Shown: piece by piece, positions 47,353 through 58,869 of the stretch
Layout of the letters: the number at the start of each line of letters is the position of its first letter
Numbering within the stretch: position 1 is the stretch's first letter
NCBI GenBank assembly: GCA_018873245.2
Contig: JAEMBT020000009.1
Coordinates: 15,619,794 to 15,683,793, forward strand
Source of the DNA: Archegozetes longisetosus
Lineage: Eukaryota; Arthropoda; Arachnida; Sarcoptiformes; Trhypochthoniidae
Length of the DNA stretch: 64,000 nt
Reading direction: 5' to 3'
Notes under the pieces: generated by a model
Database searches by the model: none
Told to the model about the DNA's origin: nothing
Seen by the model: only the letters and a program-made list of their open reading frames with translations
Program-made: the position numbers and the translations under genes

Positions 47353-49498
47353 GTACACATACAATGTATCATATCTTTCCTATCCATACGATTTCTTTAT
47401 ATCCATTTAAATCTCTTTTATATCTCACAATTGTTTCATATTTCAGTTAATGGATTATCAAAATCATTTATTTTGGACCAAATTTGCGCATATTTGACAC
47501 TAATTCTGAAATATAAATCAAACTCAAAGCTGAGCTTAAGCGAAAAAGTTTTTAGTGAGCACTCAGTCTGTTTTGTGTCTAAAGAAAATGGGTTTTTGTG
47601 GCAATATGTAATAAGATAACAAACAAGCTGATACAAGAAAATATCAACTTTAAATAATACTACTCTAACTCATTAGTTTTGTTACAAAAATTAATTCTTT
47701 TCCGATTTTCACTCATTGTTCATTCAATTAATCTTATCTTCAGTTATGCTCCTATTTTATAATTCATTCTTTCAAAACTTTCGCCTCAAGAAAACTATCT
47801 CAAAAACCTTTGATCAGCACTATTGATACTAAAAATTTGGTCAAATATGAACCGAATCAACTATAGAATACTTATTTTCGAATCACATAATGATTAGATC
47901 CGATGCGAGTTTGGGGTTAGCGAAGTTCAATAGCAATATTTGGATAAATCTTATACTAGTTTGGAGGTGATTATCAAGTTGTCTTAATATGATTTAGACA
48001 TGGAATACATGGAATCCAACATAATATTGCTTACATAATATCTATCTATCATTTGTGAAAACCTAATACAGGATCTGATGACTGAACAAACGCAATACAG
48101 AGCCTGATGACTGAGCAAAGCTAATAGAGAACCTGATGACTGAAGAGAACTAATAGAGAACCTGATGGGTGAACATATAATACAAAATAAGATGAACTAA
48201 AGCCAGAAGCAAAATAAGGAATTGAATAGGAAAGGAAAACGGAATCCTTATCTCTCAGTATTATTATATCATATAATGAACAGATAAATGTCTTGATAAA
48301 TAATTCCGCAAATTTACTACTATTTCTCTCTAACTTATCACTTATAGAAACTTTCTTACAGTTTACTTTAGTTCGACTTCTTCTCAATGTTTGGATTAAC
48401 AAAAGTGATGCCAAATATTAATGCAATTCTGAGATTCTGCGATTCTGGGATTCCGTGATTCTGGAATTCCGCGATTCTGGTTCATAAATACAAATTACAG
48501 AAAACTTATAGTCAGCTAATTATGCGTAAAAATAACAAAGATATCATAAAAAGAAAAATATATTCAAACCAATAGTTAGATTTGACTATCTATAAAACTG
48601 AATCAATCTTCAACATTGACTCACTTCCGATCAATATTTAGCTAACTTTTGGCCAATCATTTGGTAACAATTATTGGCACTGAAACTTCTAGTAGTTAGT
48701 CATAAACGGAATAGGATTTGGAGGAAATAAAAGAGTATTTGGTTAGAAATATGTCTGAAGTAAATGTCTTATAGAGAAGTATAACTGAGAAAATCAATTT
48801 CCTATTTCTGGTCTGATGCTCATTGATTGGAGTCTTCTATTGATAGGACTATATAACAAGTAATGGAATGTTTTATTTCAAATTTTACAACACTGTCACA
48901 AATTTATATATTTCATAACAAATCAATTAATTGCAACAAAACCCTTAAATTAAAAGCAGATAAAACTAAAAATAGTTACTTTAGATGCAGTTATATAATA
49001 ATAATAATAATAAAAATAATTATAATTATAATTAATGTAAATTCATCTGCAATATAATAGTAGTAATAATTATAATTATAATTAATGTAAATTCATCTGT
49101 AATATGAAAATATGAATGGTTTGCAACATAAATAGCATTAATGCATAATTTTTATGCGTTTATGCATAATTTTTATGCACTTATGCATAACTTTTATGCG
49201 TTTATACATATATTTTATGCACTTATGCATAACTTTTATGCGTTTATGCATATATTTTATGCACTTATGCCTATTTATGCATAAAAAGGTCACTTTAAAA
49301 GCACTTGAAGGCACATCCAATCAACCACTTCATATGATCAGATGATGATAATAGTGGCACTTTTCCAATATTTAATACTATTATGAATTATTTTTAATAA
49401 CGTCTTATAATTGTTTATAGTCTTATGTGTTTCAAACACCAAATATTGGTTGATAGACAACACTAAAAGAGTTGAAATAAAAAGTTGCAAACATTCAA
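47353..49498. other. Gene-poor region with small tandem repeats
   Basis: No supported gene. 48065-48165 holds about four imperfect units of 30-33 bp with GAACCTGATGACTGA. 48428-48480 holds GATTCTGNGATTC repeats. 49143-49268 has its own entry. Confidence 0.5.
49143..49268 (+). repeat. 21-bp minisatellite, six units
   Basis: Units resemble GCATAACTTTTATGCRYTTA plus T. Each carries TTATGCATAA-type dyad symmetry. The array explains the open frames on both strands, which are only repeats. Confidence 0.85.
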
Positions 49499-52400
49499 CT
49501 AGAAGTCATTACTCTCCTCTTTGGCAGCTTTGGACGGATCATAGCTGGAGAACTTCCATCTCTGGTTAGATTCCTCGAGTGAGCACTCTCTGACAAGAAC
49601 TTTTTCTCTATCAGATGACATCTGAAGGCACTTTCCACTAATTCCATGTTTTATTTGATGCAACTATTATTCAAATTAAGAGTAAATCGATATAAGAACT
49701 GAGAAATGATGTGATAGTAGATAACTTACATTATGGTCATAAATCCAAAGCTGATTGCCTCTAGACCCATGACATGGATATAGGACTACATGTTTACCCG
49801 CAAAGTCAAGACATGCCTCATCTCTTCTGATTTCTCCTTCTTTGCTGAGCAGCCAATACTGTATTGAAATAAATCGATAAGCTTTCAAATATTTTCAATA
49901 CTATATTCAAATGAATCGATAAGCTTTCAAACATTTTCACATCTAAAATGATTACTCAAAGAATGGAAACAATTGAAAAGTTAATAACTTTCTAATCTGA
50001 AAACTGGTTTAATGGAATGTGAGAAGAGGGTCTGACGGTTATCTTTAGGATTAAGTCAAAACTGGTAATGGCTGGAGAGTGACTGTCAAAACTAATGTCT
50101 ATTCTGAACAGGAATGACTTGACTCGTATTTCATGGAATGTGAATTATTTTTCTAAATTAGTTTTGCGCTAAAAACTAGAATTTTTGATGTATCCAATTA
50201 AAAACTAGACCATAGCCTGTACTTTTTAAAACTAGATACTCATTAATAGTTGTATAGTCGGATGCTTAATAATCCGCGATGACGACAACAAAAAAGTCGT
50301 TATGTCAACCTATTTGTGCAATTGTTTCTAAATTTGACTTTTAATTTGATTTTTAATTTGTTTTCATTACTATATTGAATGTTCTATAAGTTTGTTAATG
50401 TCTTAACATATTATGCTCTGGTGGAAAGCATCACATCACTACTGGTTGCTATCAACGATCATTTAGTTGCAGAGTGTAAACTTGCTGACAAATAATATAT
50501 GAAGTCTAGATTGCAAGACATAATTATTATCTTTTGAGGACAAAAAGAATCTATTTTAAGTTAAATTAATAGGAATTTAAGTACAAATCAAATCGAGCGG
50601 TGATCACAATCCGTAAAAAGAGGTAAATAGAGAAATAACTATATTTTCTTACCTGATTTCCTCCTTGGTTATGACACGGATAGAGACCAATAGGTTTGTG
50701 GTAATCATTCTTTCGAGCTGGACTGTCCAAACACATCTTAGACGGTGAATCACCGCCAAGGTTTCGGATCTGAAATAACATTAATCATCAAATAGTGACT
50801 TATGAGGAAAAAGTGAACATCAGATGAGAGGGACTGAGAGAGAAACGAATACAGATATTAGACAAGTATTGAGAGGAAAAATAAATTATAACATAATGTA
50901 ATAAAATCAATATAAGATATAATGAAATGAAGAGAACGTGATAGGAATACCTCTCCGGACGCAACAGCCTCTCCGGGAACGAACAGTTCAGGATAAACAT
51001 TCTTGATATACCAGTCGAATGACTTACAGCCCAAATTTTTTCTTAAGGCTTTTCGCGAGGACACATCCCCGTAATCACCCTTTAATTAAAACGATTTCTT
51101 TATTATACATGCTATCTATGACTTGTTCAAAGACTATCTATTCTCTTACCAAATCGTCACCAATTCGTTGATAGTAATACTTTTTGTAATCGTCTAACCA
51201 GACTTCAGCTAAACGAATTGAATTGCGCTTCAATACATTAACTCCAGTTCGCCACTAGAATACAAGAACAGAGGAGTGATTGAGATTCAGAGAAGATCGC
51301 TAAAGCTATCAAGAAATAGATTATATTGTTTCAAATGAAATACCTTATATGGAGAACGGGAACGGAAAACATGACCCACATGAGAGCATGGAACTATTTC
51401 TGGACAATTTCAAACAAAATTATTTCAGATAAGATCGTCTTATCGTAAAACTAGAAGTGAAGAAGAGTCCAATTAGACTAACCTAGTGTTCCGCCGCACA
51501 TCCATCTGAGCATTGAAGAGACATAAGAAGTAATAAAATATTAGAATCAGTAGTAGATATGAGGTTAATGTGAAGTATATAACTATTATATTAAAGTAAT
51601 CAATTATTGAATTTTCAACATAAATATCTTAATATAAAGCTATGTAATTGAATGTACAAAAGATCGTTAAAATGAATTAATCATTCACAGAAAGCTCTAG
51701 GTCTAAAAGAATATTCCGTTGTAGTAAAAGAATATTCGGTTGTAGTAAGAGAGTATTCTATTGTAGTAAACGAATATTCTGTTGAAGTGAAATAACATTC
51801 TGTTATGGTAAAAGAATATTCTGCTATAGTAAAAGAATATTCTATTATTGTATATGTTATTAAAAAAGATGCTGTTTTTCTAACTAAAATATGTAATGAC
51901 CATAGAAATTTGTGAAACAGATCATAGAGACATGATAACTACATGCTGTTAAGTACTTGATCTAAATGCATAAACTACAATGTTGTTTTTAGTTATTCAA
52001 ATAAATTATATGTAAATCAACTACAATTAAATATAGAGTTACTGCACACATATCATATTTTTAGTTTATATCTAGTTTATGTTTACGACTTGATTGCGAG
52101 ACTACTTATTCAAAACTAAGTTATGAAAATAATTAAGTTATGAAAACTATTAAATTATTATAATTATTAAATTATTATAATTAGCAATTAGTCAATAAGC
52201 TAGACAATAACAATTTAAGTCACTAATAATCAAATCAGTAGAGCATGTAATTATAAGAAGAAATCAGTTATCTAAATATTCTAAGCTATCCATTACATGA
52301 GCTCTTTTTCGGTGAAATATTCATTTAAATGTTGTCATTAATTTTCTCTCGCGACAAATTATTTATTAGCGAACAACTTTTTTAATAATAAACAAACTAC

Positions 52401-55400
52401 GACAGATCAGTTAAGATCCTATACAAGTCAGACAACTGATCCTAAGATTGATAAGAGAACAGATCTAAATATTTTTAATTCATGACAACACATTGAATGA
52501 TAACTTTATGGTGAATTCAATTATGATAATAATATTGCTGTGAAAGTCTGCTCTTTAGGTCTAGAAGCCTATCCTTCAGCTCTAAAATGCTTTCAGTTTT
52601 AGACTGAGGAAGATAGCAAAAGTGCAAAATTGGGGTTCAATTTATAAACGAGTAGAGAATAGATCGAGATAGTAAAAAATTTATCAGATCTTTGTTATGG
52701 ATCTTCTAGTTTTTATGCTAACAATCATTTATAGATACAATTCATACGTTTTGAAAGAAAGCTCCAAATTTTCTCCGCCCCAAATGTCAAATCCATTATC
52801 ATAAGTACCCAACTTTTCGAAAAAATGTTTGTCAATTGAAAACAATCCGCCAGCCATCGTTGGAGACCTATTTGTTGACAACAAGTCATATATTAGACTA
52901 AAAACAAATGTCTTACAACTTAGTCTTAAATTCAGTAAAAGCCTAAAACAGCATAAAACCAGATTTGTGTAGATTTAGATTGAAAACAGTCTCAGTCTGC
53001 GAAAAATATAGATTAAAAACAGTCTAAATCTGCACAAAATATAGACTAAAAACAGTCTAAATGCACAAAACATAGATTAAAAACAGTCGAAATGCACACA
53101 GATTATAGATATAAGTGAAAATTAAAGAAAGGATTGTGTACCAGACAGGATCAGTTGCATATTTTCTTCGTTTCCTCTCTCTTTCAGGAACAGCATGCCA
53201 ATTAAACTGCAAATTCCAATCAAAACCGCCAACATTGACAGCACCAGCCTCACCACGATAATGGTACTCAAAAGTTTTATCATTGATAACATCAATGACA
53301 GGACAAACAACAGTAGTGGGATCTCTGGCAATGCGATCGAGCAAAGGTTCGAGCCAGCCCTCAGTGCATTCACAGTGAGAGTCGAGATAGGTTAGAACAG
53401 CTCCTGTGGCTGCTGATGCGCCTAAGAGTCGAGCTCTAATGAGACCCTCTCTCTTCTTCGCCCGAACCACTTTTACTTTTCCCAGTTTTGCCACGTAATC
53501 ATCCAATTTTTTCCCTAAAAAAGCTGTTCATTCAGCGGAAAACAAGCAAAGATTAATAATGTGAAAATTCTTTCCGACTACAGTCTAGTCTCTCTGACTA
53601 CAGTAACTATAGCCAACTCTCTATCACTGACTTCAGTCGACTCTATACTGAACTATCAGTCGTAATATAAAGTTTTGAAAAAATGATTTGGTTCACAAAC
53701 TCTGTACACTACACCCGATATAATGAACTGTTGTTATAATGAGCAGAAATGCAATACGGAAGGTGTTAGTTATAACAAAAGCTAACTGTACTTATATTCA
53801 ACAATTTTATGGCTTGTAATTCTGAAGGCTTAACGAAAGGAAGTAAAACTAAGTACCTTCCACAAAACAGAGTAATTAAGCAAATAAATTGAAAAAAGTT
53901 TAGTTCGCTCTCGTTTAATCCTAAATTGATGTATGCGATGATCACTGTATATACGCGATGATCACCATATATATGCGATGATCACTATATACATGTGATG
54001 ATCACTATCTATGCTATGATCAAATTTCTCATTTTTTGCTTATACTTAGAAAAAGATTGTGTATCAAAAGATAACTAAAACATTCTATTGAGAAGAAATT
54101 TAACAAAAACGCTTTCACGTAATGCTAACAAAAATAGTTTTGAATAGATGTTCACTAAAATGTTCTGGAAAATAGTTTCAATGTTTGCTAGCTAGAAATA
54201 AACAGAACAATCACTTAAAGAAGGCTGGAATCTATCAAAGACTATAGAAGTAGAGAATGAATCAAAGGGATAAGTTTGAAGGTAAGGTAAGTTAGATGAT
54301 AGATATATATATATATAACCTAACATTATATATATATCTAATGTTAAAGAATTAGTGGTGAAGTGCTCATTCATTCTCATTAATCAATATATACCATACA
54401 TACAAGCATAGAGAAGAAGGATTAGTCTACAGTAGATGATTTAACTTAAAATCCATCTCTCTATTTATTATAAACTTGTGTTGTCATGTTCTGTGTCATG
54501 TTTGAATGGCAACGCCTTTAGAAGTAATTTGAATAGCGAACTACCTCTATATTAGTGTCTAATACTTGAACATAAAATCGATATGTACTCAAATACAATT
54601 AGACCTAATTATTTGATTGAGAGACAGCTAATTTGATGCAATTGTGTGATTGAGATGAAAAGAAAGTGGTAATGAAGTGGTAATGAAGTGATAGGTACAG
54701 ATATAGACTTACATTTATCGGAGAAATCGTCAACGAGTATAACTTCTTTAATTAGATGTTGAGGTGATCTGTCGAGTACGCTGTGAACAGTACGTAGTAG
54801 TACAGACCAGGCCTCGTTGTGGAAACAGATTATCACACTTGTTTCTGGTAATTCTTCTTTGTATTCTATTCTTTTGCATCTGTTTAATGAGTTTTAAGTT
54901 ATTATAAGACATTTGTATAAAACTTAGTTTAAAAGCAAAAAGTTATAGAAGTTATAGAAGTTATAAGAGAGAGGATAACATATACGATAGATTAGCGTAA
55001 ATGACAAATAATTAAAGTAGATAGATCAATGTATAAAAGAGGATGTCTTATTCTACATGAGTAGATGCCAACTTATCACAACCTTCACTGATCGTCATTG
55101 TCATTGATAATGACAAATCACACTGAATACCAGTGATAAAGTGATTCTAGTCTAGTTTTGACGTTTTTTTATGATACTTATACATGGCTTTTCTAAAGTT
55201 CAACTTTTCTTTAGCATTCTCTCTCTCATTCCGTTCAGACTTCACTTAGACTACGCTCAAAGAATATAATTTAAAAATATATACATTTTTCATAAACCAA
55301 TCTCATTCATTAATCTATTCCTCGATTTGTATGTTATAAATTAAATTGAAGATAAGAATGTTTGCAAGTATTTTGGCGTTTTTCTCAAAACATTTAGTTT

Positions 55401-57663
55401 ATTGGAGATGAATAAGAAAAAGACTTAAATGGAAAGAAATCAGATGTAAAGAAATGAAAAGTAAAGAAATTGAATGATAAATTACATATACGTTTATTGA
55501 TAGTGTCTCTATCCTAAAGAGATTTATAAAAAGCAATTCACTTGAAAACTACATGATTTTGACTTAGTCTAGCAAAGTCAAAATCATTCTTTAAAACAGT
55601 ATTCCTGTATTTGTAACTATTTGTAACTAATACCGTATTTCTCTAACACCGTATTTTCAGCTAACGCCGTATTTTAAGCTAACACCGTATTTTCAGCTAA
55701 CACCGTATTTCTCTATTTCTATATTAATACGACGAAAAGCAAATCTGTTAGAACTATATACTCATTTTGTCGTCACATATCTCTCTTCTGGTCAATAGTT
55801 AGATATAATAAAGAATAGAATCTGTCTTCAGTACAAATCTATATAACTTTTAGCAAGTTTCAAATCTCAACAAATTGATTACATATCGATTTGAGTCGAA
55901 AATCTTTACTAAAAGCTCCAATTGACGTTATGGACTGATATTTGGATTGCTTCCATAAATGATTGATTGCACTACAAGTTTAAGTATCAATTGGATGGGA
56001 GTATGAATTTGGTTGCAATCATGACCAAATGGTATGGTAGTGTAGAGATGGCCAGTAGTATTATATATAAATGGATAATGCATTTTTGAGTGGATAGTTT
56101 ATCTATCAAATATCAACTATTTTGTGTATGACCTGATCAATAAATTTATAGTATATTCACTACTGATTATTTTAATATATAAATTAATATTATATAATGT
56201 GTCACCACACTATCATTTTGTAATCCATTATAGATTCAACTTAATATATAGTACAGAATTTGATCTTATATAAAAACAAGTCTAATTCAAATTATATATA
56301 CAGTCTGACCCGGTTATTGGCAACTCGGTTATAGGCAAACCCGGTTGTTAGCAAATTATTTAATAGGTACCAACTAATCCAATTATATGTTAAATAGTTG
56401 GGATATAGGCAAACTCAGTTATAGGTAACTTATTTTCTATGCACCGACTTGTTGTCTATAACCGGGTAGGACTGTATATATATGTATTGAAGCAAAAGAA
56501 ATTGCATTCTACAGAAATGCCAAAACAATTACATGGAGAAAAGTTTTAATAAATTGAAAGAAAGTAGTAATAGTAATGATGAGCCGAAGGGGATAAGAAT
56601 GGAAAAGGAAATGAAAGATAGCCTAAAGAATGAATATTAATATGGATAGTTATTACGGAGTTTTAATATAGAGTTTTATTATAGTTTTATTATAGACTTT
56701 ATTATAGAGTTTTAACTGTAAGTCAACTTTCGACGCAAATAGCCTTTTAATTAGCAAAGTTAGCGATAAACACATCAGACAACTGATTCTCTACTTACTG
56801 TGGATCTCTAACATCAGGAAGTGTTCGGTGCATTGAGATCAAATCACTGATGTACTGATTGAAGGCATTTGCTTCCCATCCTTTATCGATAATTGACTGA
56901 ATATCACTTGAAACGTTCTGTTATGAATGTCAAGTATAATTAGATGGCATCAAATCAAATTTTATGCTGTTTTATGATATGATATGAAATTTTATGAAAT
57001 TGTATGAAATCGTGTGAAATTGTATGAAATCGTGTGAAATTCTATGAAATCTCATGAATCTTATAAAATCAGATCAAATCAATTATCCACTAATCAGATA
57101 ATCATCATCCACTTAGATATAGTGGTATAATGTATCAATTTATAAAATGATTAGTGAAATATATAATTACATTTAGCAGAACAGGTTTTCCCATTTCTCC
57201 ATAGCTTTGGGCGTCTTTAGGAGGAGGTATCACAGCTACTCGCTCTAATTCATCCTTTGAATCCTTTATTAAATAAATTTAAGAAAAAAGATTAAGATAA
57301 ATATGAGTTGAACAACAAGTTACAGTTAAATCAATAGAATGAGCTTGCTCAACTTACTTTATTTCTACCTAGATTGTGTCGTTTATGTATAACACCGGGA
57401 GGTTTAACGACAGGAGCTTTTCTATCTTCAGATATAACATCTTCAGACTTACGATCTTCAGATTTTTTATCTTCAAATGGTTGAATGTGTTTGTCGTTAT
57501 GGCGAAAGGGCTGTTGTGGTTCGACAAGGGACTGGGGCTGATTATGTGAATTAGTTTTATTGGCACGTTCATTATAGGAAAATATGAGCGTAACCATAAG
57601 CCATGTAAATGGTATTAATAGAAGTACTCTAATATATAAACTCCTTCTTCTAGGAATCAACAT
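49499..57663 (-). CDS. Polypeptide N-acetylgalactosaminyltransferase (pgant/GALNT family)
   Basis: Thirteen exons: 57663-57358, 57263-57171, 56917-56799, 54879-54713, 53514-53142, 52867-52748, 51505-51483, 51399-51344, 51254-51150, 51079-50951, 50769-50653, 49858-49730 and 49663-49499. Phases fit throughout and give 633 aa. It is a type II Golgi membrane protein: membrane segment at about residues 11-30, then a polar stem. The enzyme transfers GalNAc from UDP-GalNAc to Ser/Thr, starting mucin-type O-glycans. Family motifs: [29 protein letters not shown], the metal-binding D273-S-H275 (DxH), WGGEN at 382-386, and VGH with H410 as the third metal ligand. A ricin-type lectin domain follows from about 498 with three Cys-containing repeats (CLD...YPCH..GGNQ; CLDF...YPCH..GNQLW; CLQM...ECS...QRW). 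The subfamily is undecided. Start of exon 2 is the least certain boundary (GATTCAAAG or GATGAATTA). Confidence 0.93.
51697..51843 (-). repeat. 21-bp minisatellite in a pgant intron
   Basis: About seven imperfect units resembling AAAGAATATTCTGTTGTAGT, in the intron between pgant exons 6 and 7. Confidence 0.8.
53707..53788. mobile_element. Possible degraded pogo/Tigger-like remnant
   Basis: An 82-bp stretch bounded by TA on both sides, with a right end (AACTGTA) and inner GTTATAAT/GTTATAAC words like those at 59982-60157. The left end reads CACTAC instead of CAGT. It lies in the intron between pgant exons 4 and 5. Confidence 0.35.
53935..54012 (-). repeat. About 22-bp minisatellite in a pgant intron
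   Basis: Four units resembling GCGATGATCACTATATA, each with the palindrome TGATCA. Confidence 0.75.
55628..55715 (-). repeat. About 20-bp minisatellite in a pgant intron
   Basis: Four to five units resembling CACCGTATTTTCAGCTAA, in the long intron between pgant exons 3 and 4. Confidence 0.75.
56301..56474. mobile_element. Pogo/Tigger-like MITE, 174 bp
   Basis: Ends CAGTCTGACCCGGTTAT on the left and, mirrored, CAGTCCTACCCGGTTAT on the right, flanked by TA on each side. CAGT... termini, an ACCCGGTTAT core and a TA target fit the pogo/Tigger branch of Tc1-mariner. GGTTATAGGCAA words recur inside. There is no transposase. Confidence 0.7.
56968..57060 (-). repeat. Short-period repeat in a pgant intron
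   Basis: Eight or more units of about 10-20 bp resembling TATGAAATTGTATGAAATCG, in the intron between pgant exons 2 and 3. Confidence 0.7.
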
Positions 57664-58745
57664 TTCTTCGATGTTTCACCAATCGTTACCTCAAACCTTT
57701 TGTCTTCATCAGTATTTCTTCAAAAACTATTTTCGATGCTTACTATTAAATCCTAGAAGAGAACAGAAGCGAATCAGAATATAAGTTATGATAGTTTTTT
57801 ATATTAGATATTCTGTATAACAGAATCTCTATCTATCTCTCTAACAGAATCTGAACAATTTTTGCCAAACTTATTATGTAAATTAGAATTTTGCATATTT
57901 TTCCCAACTCTGACAGGGCTCTAAAATGATTACATTTGCGAATATGTTAGGAAAAAAATCTTTCTTTAGATACATATTAAATGCTGAAGATCTTAATAGA
58001 AAGAATACGAAATGTAATTTATGCAAAAAGTAAAGATATAGCTTAAGAATGATCCTATGAATAAAGCCTTTCTATACCTTTAATACTACCATAAAGTTAA
58101 ATGCTTTTAGGTAACCGTGTAATCATTCAGTCATTGCTTTTAGTCTTTTATTTTATTTTAAGTTTTAGTCATTTTATCTTATTTTTATTTTTTATCTATA
58201 TATGGACTTATCTCAAATATGTTGTATGTCATCTAATGTCATATGTATTCAATAAGAACTAACTTAGGCATTCAAGACTAAATTGAAAACTATTCAGAAT
58301 CAGAACTATTCAGAATTTGAAGAAACTGTTCGGAATTTGAAAAAAACCATTCACAATATGAAAACCCATTGACAATGTTCAGAAAAACGAATAAGAATTT
58401 AAAGGCATAAAAGTGAAGAGAAATAAAATCCATAATTATCATTAAAAAGTGATCTATAACAGATTGCAAGACCTAATGACACTAGCTTAGTTTACGCAAT
58501 TAATTACAAAATGCAAATTAGGTTTCTTAACACCTAATATGAGTCTATCTAGTCTAAGATAAGGGCCGCAAGAGGCCCGTTCATCATCGCCACTACACAT
58601 CATCCGTTTGGATAGCATTTATTAATATTTGTGAAAATTTCATATGTAAATCAGCTCAGATCAAAATATACACTGAGCTCACTGCAATGCAAAGCAAACA
58701 TTAACATGTGATGAACGCATATTAAGGCTAACATTGAAACGTATT
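57664..58745. other. pgant upstream region, no further gene seen
   Basis: Contains the 5' flank of pgant; no TATA box or untranslated exon is defined. A GC hairpin GGGCCGCAAGAGGCCC lies near 58564-58579. Confidence 0.4.
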
Positions 58746-58749
58746 TTAA

Positions 58750-58865
58750 GCAGACTTAAGGGGAATATGAGGCAAATGCGAAGCGAGTTTGAGGCAAATG
58801 TTAGGCGAGTTTAAGGCAAATGTAAGACGAGTTTAAGGCAAACCTGAACCAAATGTTAGGCAATA
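58750..58865 (+). repeat. About 20-bp minisatellite
   Basis: Four to five units resembling GAGTTTAAGGCAAATGTAAG, imperfect. Confidence 0.75.
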
Positions 58866-58869
58866 CTTG

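Noticed and set aside
49138..49345. Met/His/Lys-rich short frames on both strands
   Set aside because: Produced entirely by the 21-bp tandem repeat.
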